A stretch of 64,000 bases of DNA from assembly GCA_035578155.1 (NCBI GenBank), contig JAPWDM010000012.1:10856501-10920500 (forward strand), in the 5' to 3' direction. Every line of letters starts with the position of its first letter. The first letter of the stretch is position 1. A program made the translations under genes and the position numbers. This document shows positions 1 to 10,790 of this stretch, piece after piece. Under the pieces are notes generated by a model. The model saw only the letters and a list, made by a program, of their open reading frames with translations. It was not told the origin of the DNA and searched no databases. The DNA is from Brachynemurus nebulosus. Its lineage: Eukaryota; Arthropoda; Insecta; Neuroptera; Myrmeleontidae.

Positions 1-890
1 AACGTAGGTGAGCACTAAGAAGAGATTTTTGGAAATTCACCCCCTAAGGGGGTAAAATAGGGGATGAAAATTTTCATAGAAATTCATCCCTTAGGGGGTT
101 GAAACAGGGAAAGAAATTTTAAATGGAAATCTGTCGCTTTTACAATTAGAAATGTGGGAACTGATATGCTATAGTATGCTGGTGATTTTAAAATTGTTAA
201 AAATTCATTGTTTAACGTGTAAATCCTAATCCTTATTCTAACTAATATTATAAATGCGAAATTGAGTGTTTGCTTGTTCGTTTGTTTCACTTGCTTTTAC
301 GCCTCAACGACTTAACCAGTCAACTTGAAACTTTGCACAGACATAGCTTGGGAGACGGAAAAGTTTATAAGCCATCTTTTAATCCGGGAAAATATTTCAT
401 TCCCGAGGGACAATTATGACAGTTGACTATTAAAAAGCGGATTATTGGTTTCAAACTTCGAATATTGTTAACAGAGGGGTTGGAAAAGAACATAGACGAC
501 TTTTTACGGTGGGAAAACATCTTGTTCTTGTGAGAAACGTCATTTCTGTGGAAAAATATATTTTAGATGAAACAAAAAAAGATTCTTAGAGTTTGTTCGA
601 ACTCTGTTTGTTACAGCGATAAACATAGGTTTTTACACCGAGAAAGTATTTGATTCCCGAGGGAAAATGTATTTAAAATGAGACAATTAAATAATGACAA
701 CTGACTGTTAAAAAAATGGAAGATTGATTTTAAACATTGCATATTGTTTACAACGGAGATAGAAAGGGACACAGACTACTCTCTACCCCGACAAAATATC
801 TGAATCCTGTGAGAAGTCTTATTCCCGTGAGAAAATATATTTAAAACGATAAAAAAAAGATCACTGACTTCATTCGAACTTTACATATTG
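1..890 (+). repeat. Helitron-like repeat, partial copy at window edge
   Basis: 1-773 matches 51610-52478 in the same orientation (GTGAGCACTAAGAAG..., CTTGGGAGACGG..., ACAACGGAGATAGAAAGG). The unit contains imperfect internal repeats with TATTGTT, TCATTCCCGAGGG-like and TGTGGGAAA motifs. The same GTGAGCACTAAG module occurs inverted inside the Helitron-like element near 10090. It continues beyond the left edge. Confidence 0.7.
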
Positions 891-1038
891 TTAAAACAAT
901 GTTATAGTCTACTTTTTACCCGGAGAAGACATTTTATTTCTGTGGGAAAATTCCTGTGGGAAAAGGAAAGTACATTTTATACGTTTGAACTAGATGTCAT
1001 AATTTCAAAAGCCACGAGTGGAAGGGCTAAGCGGTTCC

Positions 1039-1171
1039 AGCACACACTACGTCGTCAAAAGTATGGGTACACCTTGTAGTGTACTTAATATTATGGTACA
1101 GTGCCGTGTCAAAAGTAGGGGCACTCCATGGGTCAAGATGTGCCCATACTTCTGAGGACGTAGTGTGTGCT
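1039..1171. mobile_element. 133-bp MITE
   Basis: Inverted ends AGCACACACTACGTCG and CGTAGTGTGTGCT, followed inward by AAAGTATGGG / CCCATACTT. No clear target duplication. Non-coding. Confidence 0.7.
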
Positions 1172-1399
1172 AAAACCCGTTTAGTCCTTTTCCTGACACA
1201 CGGGTGGAGCCGCGGGTAAATGCTAGTAATATCATATAGGTATACAGTGTAATTCCTGTTATCCTGTTATGCATATTTATACACACATACATACGCACCG
1301 ATTAAAGCAATTCAAAAAAAAAAATTTTAACACCATGACGGATATAACCTTATAAATGACAAAACGCCCAACTAGTACACTATTTTGACAGCTACACTA

Positions 1400-1710
1400 T
1401 TTAACCTTTAAATGATTAAGACGAGTTAACGATTGTATATTCAATGGTACAGGTGCCGCCATCTGTGACAGATTTTCCGAAATACGATATAATTCTAAGT
1501 AATGTTCAATTTTATCAACATAGTTTAGTATAATTTATATTATTTTGTAGATTCCTAGGGTTCACTTTTTTTTTGTTGGAATCTTTGATTTTTTTTCTTT
1601 TTCTTTTTTTGTAACCTTATCTATTGTACTTATCACTGGCAGTAAAAAGTCCGGGATTTTGAGACAAAAACAATTTTCCATATGGTTTGTTTAAAAGGTT
1701 AAATCGTTAT
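1400..1710 (+). repeat. Dispersed repeat R2, copy 1
   Basis: About 300 nt matching 4420-4755 in the same orientation, with GGTACAGGTGCCGCCATCTG, TTCCTAGGGTTCACTTTTTT and CACTGGCAGTAAAAAGTCCG. No terminal repeats seen; class unknown. Confidence 0.8.
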
Positions 1711-3011
1711 ATGAATTTTTAATCAATTTATGTAATAGGTGTTTGCTGACCCTGACGAGGCAATATATGCAAGTTTTCAATTTCCCTCGAACAAACTCAA
1801 CAATAACACGAAAAAAAGAATATTTTATTTAAAATATTTTCATTTCTAAGTAAATACACACTTCAAGTCTATTCACATCAAATATATAAAATGATAAAAA
1901 TGTTTATTGTAAAAAAAATTGTAAAAATAGAAAAATAGAATGTAGGTGTAACAATATACAGGCTGATTTACATAATTCCGTTTCACGAATAAACCTCTTT
2001 GAACTTTTGAACGCATAACGCAATAACAACCATTGTTTGAGAACTAATCTTTCGAAATACTCTTTGGATATTAAATGTGTTTTTCAACGTAATTTTCGAA
2101 ATTTGAGAAATCAAATGAAACCGAATCAACTGAATGTTTCTCACATCGTTTGTCTATGAAAATAAATAATTGTCTGTAACATACTTTAAGGATTATTTTT
2201 CTAAAAGTGCGTCCTATAACCGCGCTCAACCTGGGACTTTGGCAGAAATTTGTCTTGAGACCTCGAGAAATCAAGAATGACCGAAATCTCTGTCATAGTC
2301 CCGGGTTCAGGTCTTTTCATGACACCCGCTGTAACAGATGAATTTCCATTCTGGAAACCCCCTTAAAAAATTAGTAAAATAAACTTTGAGGGTCTGTAAC
2401 TTTGTAACAATTTATAATACGAAAAATTTGTAAGGAACTTTTTTGTAAAGCGTCAGTTGGACTACAAAATTGTCACTTAACTTTTTGTCCTATCTTTAAT
2501 AGTTTAGCTTAAAAATGTGAAAAAGGCAAAATTTAAAAAATTAAATTTTAAAGCTCTGTAGAAAGTGAGATATTTGTGATAGAAATTTGACTCAATGAAA
2601 TTTTTTGTCCAAAATTTAATGCTTAATAAGGTGCTTTGATTCATTTTATGGGGAAAAAATGTCTTCATAGTTTGCAGGAGTAATATAAAAAATCGTTTTT
2701 CCTGTGTTATTTAAATGGGAAACTTTTAGGTTCGATGATGCACCTCTAAAAATTGGAATTATGAGCTCTGCTTTGGTGAGAATGTTTGTTTAGACATATC
2801 CTAGGATATTTTGAGCGGAGAACGAGAAAAAAATATAAATGTTTTTTTGGCACACCCAGATGAAGCATACAAAATTATAGTGCGTTTGTATGAAACATAA
2901 TTATATAATTATAATAATACATATTGTAGCAATGTAGCATTATTGTATTCACTATGAGCCTTACTCTGGAGGGGATACGAAGTTCGATTAAATCATAATA
3001 ATATATTTATG
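1711..3011. other. AT-rich region with part of a dispersed repeat
   Basis: No gene seen. Around 2215-2365 (TCATAGTCCCGGGTTCAGG, TTCCATTCTGGAAA) it matches 13897-14003, so at least part is a repeat. The rest is not recognised. Confidence 0.5.
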
Positions 3012-3013
3012 TA

Positions 3014-3918
3014 CCGTAAAACGGTCTAGACCCGGACAGGGGGTCTAGACCCGGACACTTTGCACCAATCTTCAAGGTAAGTAGTTTCTACATTAACCTG
3101 CTGCAATAAACATTTGTTCTTGACGTCATTAGAGAGAGAAAAACATCCTCTAAACAGCTGTATCAATAAAAACTACGGATTTCAACTTTTATTATCTCAT
3201 TTTACAGGATTACTATTCTCCATTTTTTCAAAGAAATAAAATATGTGTCTAACTTAGACATGTAATTTTCGTCATAATTGTCATATTGTTTTAGTTTTGA
3301 AATGTATGTGTTCAGAATTTTATCGCGCATCATTTAATGATGTTTGAAGTTATATTCGATGTATATATAAAAAAATACATGCTATATACATACATATATC
3401 CGTTTAGACCCGGACAAATCAGTTTATTACACTATGGCCGCGATTCGCACTGGCTGTAACTTCCACTATCCATACGTTATATTCCCGCCAGAATTACGCG
3501 GTTTATGCCTCCTTCTGGTGCCATATCGCATTTTTACTTCATAGAGAGGCATACTATGTATTGACCCCTTTCCCTTCCCACAAAATGATTTGAAGCCTTT
3601 GACAGTTCCAAAGACATCAGACGATATAAAACACTGTCCTAACCCCGACGGGAGAAGTTAGTTTGCATGTTATTACATTATTTAAGTAAGTGCCCGGGTC
3701 AAGACGGATTTGGGGTGTAGACCCGGACACTTACTAATTATTTTTTATTTTTTTTATTTTTACTTATAATGAAACAAATGTGTCAGGGATATAACAAATA
3801 ATATACGCTCTTTCTAATGGTAATACTTTTATTGGTGATATCTATGAAGGAAACATGTATAAACATAAAATTATACCAAAAAATGTAAAAAAGTGTCCGG
3901 GTCTAGACGGTTTTACGG
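3014..3918 (+). mobile_element. 905-bp TA-flanked element with GACCCGGACA sites, copy 1
   Basis: Ends CCGTAAAACGGTCTAGACCC and complement, TA on both sides. The motif GACCCGGACA (or its complement) occurs at 3029, 3048, 3407, 3720 and 3894, with one imperfect copy at 3691. The copy at 47919..48819 is very similar along its full length. No open frame, so non-autonomous; Tc1/mariner-like by its TA target. Confidence 0.88.
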
Positions 3919-3920
3919 TA

Positions 3921-4419
3921 TATGAAATTTCTCAAAAATATTTCTCTAGAAAAACAGATAATTATAATTTGAGGGAAACTTAAGAAGAGAGTTAGATATT
4001 TTTAAAGGAAATAAAAATTATTTCGCAATATTTTTAAAGTGCCGAAGAAGCAGAATAAAAGGAAACTTTTCGGCTAAAAATCAGTTATAAAAAACAATAA
4101 TTACCGAATGCGTGAAAAACTTTGTGACCAATAACTTTCCTACTTTCAATTCGAAAAAAATAATACTTCTTAGCCGGTTTATACCAAACAGGGGGGTGGT
4201 CATGCGGGTAATGCCCAGTTCCAGTGAACAGAGATTGTTTCCATTTTTATCACAATTTATCTGATGACATCAATTTTACTGAAATTTTCAATAATTTAAA
4301 AACCAAATTACCCGGAGTTGAACCAATCGACCTAATTCAAATCATTTCCATAAAGTTTGATTTTCAAAAAACGAATTTTTCATTCATTAAAATTTCTCAG
4401 TGTCCTAAAAACTGTAAAT
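3921..4419. other. AT-rich spacer, nothing recognised
   Basis: About 500 nt with no gene, inverted repeat or dispersed repeat that I can match elsewhere in the window. Confidence 0.4.
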
Positions 4420-4755
4420 AACTCTTTAAATGATTAAGATGAGTTAACTCGTCCTGCAATATGGCGGCTCAAAATGCTGTGATATGTATATATTCATTGG
4501 TACAGGTGCCGCCATCTATGATAGATTTTTCGAAATACGGTATAATTCTAAATAATGTCAATTTTATCAACATAGTTTAGTATAATTTATATTTTGTAAA
4601 TTCCTAGGGTTCACTTTTTTGATGATGGGATCTTTGATTTCTTTTTCTTTTTCTTTTTTTTTTTAACCTTATCTATTTTACTTATCACTGGCAGTAAAAA
4701 GTCCGGCATTTTAAGAAAAAAACATTTTTCCATATGGTTTGTTTAAAAGAGATAA
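4420..4755 (+). repeat. Dispersed repeat R2, copy 2
   Basis: Second copy of the repeat at 1400-1710, with small indels. The pair flanks the TA-flanked element at 3014..3918. Confidence 0.8.
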
Positions 4756-4862
4756 AAATTCGTCAAGTGCGTGTTTTTGACACGCACTAAGTAATGTCAC
4801 CTCAGTGAAAGTCATAATTTATGATTTTTTGGCTCGTTTTTTAAGTACAGTGAGAATACAGA

Positions 4863-4942
4863 CCTCTTGCGTTTATTCGTTATGCATGTACAACTCTACA
4901 GCCCTCTTGCGTTTATTCAATATGCATGTACAACTCTATAAT
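4863..4942. repeat. 40-bp tandem duplication
   Basis: Two copies of CCTCTTGCGTTTATTC...TATGCATGTACAACTCTA, period 40. Confidence 0.85.
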
Positions 4943-5297
4943 AATGTTTCATCCACTATGATCACACAACGATATTAATATGTCATCCTTCGATGACATA
5001 AAAATGATAAAACTGGTTTTCGAAATAGTTTTTTCGTTTTATCAAAATTAAAGTAGTAGAATCCCTAAAAAAAACACTTCCGTCAAGAAGGAATTTCATT
5101 ATTTTGACAGCAAATATAAAAAGTTCACACTCAAATTATTCTAATCCTACCAATTACCTTAAAGCAAATCGTTGCCATAAAGTTTAATTTGCGAAATGAT
5201 AAATTTTTTAATGGTGAAACTAGAAACGAATTATGGGGTTTCGAAGTCGTTCTTTTCATTTTTACCAAAGTTACGTACATAAGACCACTGCTATGCT

Positions 5298-5587
5298 CAG
5301 AGGCGTAGCGAGAATAACTGGCGCTCGGTGCGTGACACTTTTTTTGCCTCCCCCTTAACTCCTAAAATTTGGTAGGTAGCGAAACGATGTATTTAAAATT
5401 TCGGAAAAAATTCTTTTGCTCGCCAGGGATTTGTTTGTGTTATATATATTTGAAGTCATAACCTGGGGAAAAAATTGTTTTTTAAGTAATAGCACCCCCC
5501 CCCCCCCATTAGCTTTTGGCGCCCCTCTCAAAGTGGCGCCGGGTAATGATAGTACCCTTGCACCCCCCTCCCCTCGCTACGCCACTG
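5298..5587. mobile_element. hAT MITE, CAGTGGCGTAGCGAG ends
   Basis: 290 bp. Left CAGAGGCGTAGCGAG, right CTCGCTACGCCACTG; exact 8-bp flanks GCTATGCT at 5290-5297 and 5588-5595. Inner C/G-rich blocks and a C run. Non-coding. Confidence 0.92.
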
Positions 5588-5818
5588 GCTATGCTATAGG
5601 TATTAGAAGCCATAAAATTCTAATTTTTTTAACACAAAATATCGTATGGTAAAGTTGAGTTCAATAGGTAAAGTTAGAGAGTTTTACGGTTCACATATTC
5701 GGTTTGGGAGGGTAAATTCCCCTCTAGAGATGAATTCCAGTTACGCCTATGATTAAAACACTATTTTTGCACGTTACAAATATTTTTCATTCTCTTATAA
5801 TATGATTTATTTTAATTA

Positions 5819-6363
5819 CAGTAGAGCACCACTTTTGTCAAGAAAAAGTAGTCTCCAAAAGTGGTGCTTGACAAAAGTGATGCTTTTTGACCAGGGGCGA
5901 TTCACAAATATCGTAAGATTATGTTTTGAATTAAAATTGTTTTTAATATTGAATTAATAAAATATTAATTTGAGAAAAAAAGAAGTGAAGAATTAAAAGT
6001 TATTTATCTCAGAAAATATTTTTTCATTTGTTGTTTTATTAATTTGCTTTGAAATGATTTTGCTTACATTTTACGTATGACAAAAGCCGCCACAGAACAG
6101 AATACGTCATATAGATAAACATTCTATGTACAATAATTAAAATCCACATTCCCACGCTTTGAGGTCTGTTGTTGTTTGTCTTTACCATTACCGGTATATT
6201 TATTTGTTTCTTTTGATAAAATTATGCGTCGTGGTCTATTGCACATGGATTTAATATTTATGTACTTGACATTTTTGATGCAACTTTCCAAAAGTGATGT
6301 TGACTAATTTGATACTCTCAAAAAATTTCCAAAACTGATGTTTCCATTATCGGTGCTATACTG
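5819..6363. mobile_element. pogo-like MITE
   Basis: 545 bp. Ends CAGTAGAGCACC and CAGTATAGCACC (complement of the right end), TA on both sides. Subterminal copies of CAAAAGTGRTG and its complement. The CAGTA start with TA target fits the pogo/Tigger group. Confidence 0.78.
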
Positions 6364-6365
6364 TA

Positions 6366-7113
6366 ATTATAATTGATATAATAACAACTAAATGCACAAT
6401 AATTATTTCCAAGTGACATGATAATTATCATTTCACTTACAGTTAGTTTGAATAAATTACACGTAAGAAACAGGCATTCTTATGACGCACTCAAGTAGTA
6501 CCTATTATAATATATTATGTTTTAGTGAATTTCCAGAAAGGGAAATTCAGCTATTATAGCCGGTGTTATGGTGTCACTTGACAGAACGGAACTATCATGG
6601 CAGAAATTTGTAATTTTTTTATTTTGAAACCATTAAAACCCGAAAGTGATATTCACTAAAATTATATAATATATTAGTGAATATCATTTTTCGGTTCTGT
6701 GTTCTGTCATAGTTAAGCTACATATATTTAGGACGAAAGATTCAATTTTTAGGAAATTTGGGGAAAACGTTAGAAGCACCAAACGCTTCGACGAATTCTT
6801 CAGTGAAACACGTCCAACGCCCATAACAATTTATTTTGAGCATTTTTCGTTTAAAAAATAAGCTTTTTATCAAAATTTATTACAATTCAAAAGTTTTTTA
6901 AATTTTTTTTTACACCGTCTGAAAGAGGGGGCAAATACCATAAATTCTAGGTAAACTCGTTTCTGTGAAAAATTAAAAAATAAAAAACAATTTTTCATAT
7001 TTTTATTTGAGGTGTGATATGCTTTTTTTTTTTAAAAAAAAAACATATTTTGGGGTACAAAAATGCATCTACGGGGGGGGGGGGCAATAAATATTGAACA
7101 AGTGTATATTAAG
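6366..7113. other. AT-rich spacer with a small hairpin
   Basis: Includes a hairpin at 6647-6690 (ATATTCACTAA / TTAGTGAATAT) next to CATGGCAGAAATTTG / GTTCTGTCATAGTT, related to the repeat at 2215 and 13897. Also a short stretch (about 6750-6830) resembling the repeat at 22060-22160 and 54850-54920. No gene. Confidence 0.5.
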
Positions 7114-7572
7114 TAGTGATGAGCAAATGCAAGACCAAGACTTGGCAGTCTTGGTCTTGGTCTTGTTTTTGCATTAAGAATCTTGGTCTTAGTCTTGCTA
7201 GAGCAGTTTGAGTCTTGGTCTTGGTCTTGCAAAATGCAGTCTTGATCTTGGTCTTGGTCTTGGTATTGCTAAGAAATCTTGCACATTCTTGCATTTTTTT
7301 ATTACCGAATTTTTTCCTTCTAAAATCAGAATTTTCTCTCTTGACGGTATTAATTATACTTTCAAACTATTTAAATAGTTTAGCAAGAGTCTTGCTTTTT
7401 TCTTGCTTTTGTCTTGGTCTTGCTCACTTGAGTCTTGGTATTGGTCTCCCAGCCATACTTATAGTCTTGGTCTTGGTCTTGCTCTTGGTATACATAGTTT
7501 TGGTCTTGGTTTTGCAAAAAATGCAAGACCAAGACAAGACTGCAAGACCAAGACTAATTTTGCTCATCACTA
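7114..7572. mobile_element. hAT MITE with (GTCTTG)n arrays, copy 1
   Basis: 459 bp. Ends TAGTGATGAGCAAA and TTTTGCTCATCACTA; flanks ATATTAAG and ATAATAAG (7 of 8 agree). Most of both halves is built from GTCTTG/CAAGAC hexamers. The translated Leu-Val runs here are products of the hexamer, not genes. Copy 2 is at 57710..58180. Confidence 0.9.
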
Positions 7573-8317
7573 ATAATAAGCGACAATTTTAGTTTACACA
7601 CTGGGCAATACATTAATGAAGACAATAAACTAAGATTTAGTTCGATAAGTGAATTACTTTTTGAGATATCAGTGTTACCGCATTCAAATAATCATTTCCC
7701 GAAAACCGCCCACGCGCAAAAGAAACGTCCCATTTTTTTTTTACTTTGCTTACAAATTAAAAATATGTAAATATCTTCGAAACCGCTCGAAATTTTTAAT
7801 CAATTTTATTTTTACGTTTTCCATTAAAAATATGAAAAAAAATTGGTTTTTTGGAAACAAAAAAATAAGAACTCCCCCTTAAGCTTCCTTATGATCTGGA
7901 AAAATCTTGACCGTTCGAGAGATAGCCGATGAATGAAATCGTTCAATTAAATGATCTGACTTTGAGCGTAGAAGGGTATGGTATTAGCGAGAGGGTGTAT
8001 CAAGTGTATATAAAATCAGGTGCAGGGGAAGGTTACTTGGTCCAAAATTGCTCTAGGCCACAATGAATCTAGTTACGTCACTCTTTGGGATCGATTTTCC
8101 TTCACTCTTCATGTATCAATTCTATTATTACAATATATAAATTTAAATTTGAGAATAAATGAAAATGTAATATGAAACTTTTCAGAATAATATGTGTATT
8201 TTATTTGTAGAAAATGAGATTAAGAGCATTAAGACTAACAACAACACTTTTTGTTATTTTTATTATTAAAAAAAAAAAAAAACAAATAATTTGGAAAAAT
8301 GGTGATAAAAGCTTTCT
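7573..8317. other. AT-rich spacer, nothing recognised
   Basis: No gene or element identified. Has an A run at about 8268-8281. Confidence 0.4.
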
Positions 8318-8812
8318 CATAAGGTAGTTGGTCCGAAAAACGATCTTTCAAAGGATTTTAACGAAACTTCTCTAGACATTTGTTTAATCCAATACCAATA
8401 ATATGAGCCTATACCGAAAAAAAATTGACCGCCCCAATTTTGAGAAAAACGGTTTCAGTTTTGTAATTTTAACACGGGTTCTTATGGGAAGTTGACATAT
8501 TCACACGATTTTTTTGAATAAAATGAAAACGTGTCAAAGAAATTTGATAAAAATTTAATGTTATAAAATACCAAGTTACAAACTTACAAACCATACCTAT
8601 TTTATAACAAATAAAATTTTTAAAATATAATTTATAAACATCATTTTGCAACGTTTTTACAACGCTTTTTCAACAATGCTTTTATATTGTTACAACATAA
8701 GCGCGCGGAAATTCAAAAAAAGAAGTGATATACAAATATAATAACTGAAGAATATTAATATATGTATTAATTTTTTATAAAAGAAAATTTTTTCGCTGAG
8801 ATATACTTTTGT
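8318..8812 (+). repeat. Dispersed repeat family R5, copy 1
   Basis: About 495 nt, same order of blocks as 30822-31285 and 42510-42998: CCGAAAAACGATCTTTCAAAG, ACCGAAAAAAAATTGACCG, ACGGGTTCTTATGGG, CATAAGCGCGCGGAAATTC. Confidence 0.8.
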
Positions 8813-9164
8813 ACCTATTTCGGAGCAACTACGTTAATGAACGACACAAGATATGAAATAATACCAGAGATATCAGACGTATACCAAATTACCAACAAGC
8901 TTTTTCTTATTTATTATGTACTTTCATACAAAGATATCCGTTTACATCACACAATTTTTATAATAATTTTTAATTTCCTTAGTCGAATAAGTTTAATTAA
9001 TTTTTTTTAACTTTCTAAAACATTTAAAAACTGAAAAATAATAAAAATTTTGTTCGATTTATTACTACAATTATGTGTAAAAATATTTTCTAAATTACGA
9101 GACCTTATAAAAACCGTAAACCGAAATTAATTTAACGGTTTTGGTTCCGGTTCCAGTATTATAC

Positions 9165-9573
9165 TAATAATGTCGAGCTGAGGAGTAGTTAGTCGATTAA
9201 TCGGCTAAAGTTGTTTTCCAGACAAAATAGTCGACTAATCGAATAAAGTTTTAATCGAATTCATGAATAAGGTAACCTCTAAGTACCTCTTTCAAACTCT
9301 ATTTTTTTTATTTTAAGAAAAATGAAGATGACATATCACATTATGTTAATGACATAAAAGTGAAAAATCATATAAACAGGTAATTTTTTTTTAGTTTTCA
9401 GTTTTTAGAATCTTATAAATAACATAAAAAATTATTAAATTAGCCGATTTTAGTCATTTTTTAAAATCATTTTAGTCAGTTAGTCGTGAGTAAAACTGTC
9501 GGTTAAAAATGACTAAATTTAAATAAAATTAGTCGATTAAACCGATTATTCGATTAATCATCCGACATCACTA
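9165..9573. mobile_element. hAT MITE, TAGTGATGTCGG family, short copy
   Basis: Left TAATAATGTCGAGCTGAGG (eroded), right CCGACATCACTA. Flanks TATTATAC and TATCACAC agree at 6 of 8. Subterminal TCGATTAATCG repeats as in the copy at 22372..23261. Confidence 0.75.
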
Positions 9574-9639
9574 TATCACACTATGTATTATAAAATTTGT
9601 TGAATACCAACTTTTCAAAAATTGTATTTTCTTAAATGA

Positions 9640-10790
9640 CTAGCCGTATGCCCAATGGGATTTCCCATCGACAAGATATATTTATTGGGTACTCACTTTC
9701 TGCTCATTTTTAATGTTTTTCAAAAGCCTAAATCAATATCCACGTTTCTAACTTCAAAAATGACAAACTTCCCATACGAACTTTCATTTTCTGTTTTAAC
9801 CCCTTAGGGAATAAATTTCCAGAAACGTTTAGACAACCGACTTTTATTTATAAATAGAAGCCTAAACGCCAGTTTTCATAACTCCTGTGCTGAATTTCAT
9901 CCTTCTAAACCCAACAGTTGAGGTTATGCGTTGTCTGTCAGTCAAAGTTAAAGATTCATTAAATAAAATATTAATTATTTTAATAGCCATAGTAACATAT
10001 TTTTATATATAACACTAACTTCAAAAATAACGAATTTACATACAAATTTTCATGCCCTATTAAACCCAATTAGGGGACGAATTTTAAAAAATCCTTCCTT
10101 AGTGCTCACCTACGTTACGTAGGGAACTCCTATGCAAAATTGCATTCTTCTAAACCCAACGGTAAAGGCTGTGCGTTGTCTGTCAGTCAGTCAGTGTTAG
10201 AAATTTATTAAGTAGATAAATTTTTTATTATTTTCATTCTGTTAATGTTTTTGTATTAAGTAGTTATATTTATAAAAAAAAAAAAGTTTGAAATTATTAA
10301 AATTTCGCCCTTCTGTTTCGGCCGCTTTTGTAATCCCCGCTCTTTTCTAAATTTAATTTGATGACGTCATCATGTGCACTAGAATATTTTACAATTGTAA
10401 AAAAATATAACTTATATAGAAATACGAAATTTGAAGTTATATAATAGACAATATATTTAGCAGTAAGATATCGATATTTAATGCCATTTCATGGAAGCGT
10501 CATAGCTACCGTTACTTCGATTACGATGAAATTCGTAGGGGACAATCTAGGAACCAAACCACATAATTTCATCAAAAACGATTGAATAGTTTGGAAGTTA
10601 TGGCACTTGGTGAAATAGACACGATACCAAAATTGTTCAGAAAGTTCTAAAACGTAAATTACGCGTAAAGATTTTCATTTTAGAGGAAATAAAATTGCCA
10701 TAATTCAAAAGGGATCACAGTGCTTCCACTTACTACTTTAGTAGTCTCGTCGGAAGCAAAATAACAAACTCAAAAATCATTAATCTTTAA
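9640..10790 (-). mobile_element. Helitron-like non-autonomous element, minus copy
   Basis: Read on the minus strand it ends with hairpin GATGGGAAATCCCAT, then GGGCATACGG and CTAG|T at 9640. It matches the plus-strand copy 33530..34312 block by block (GAAAGTGAGTACC, TTGGGTTTAGAAGGATG, ACTACTAAAGTAG with GGAAGC). It carries two 5'-type modules (CTGTCAGTCAGTCAG and CTGTCAGTCAAAG). Upstream edge approximate; no Rep/helicase gene. Confidence 0.7.

Noticed and set aside
7215..7592. 125-codon plus-strand frame rich in Leu and Val
   Set aside because: It is the translation of the (GTCTTG)n array in a MITE. The same applies to 7032-7294 and 57702-58260.
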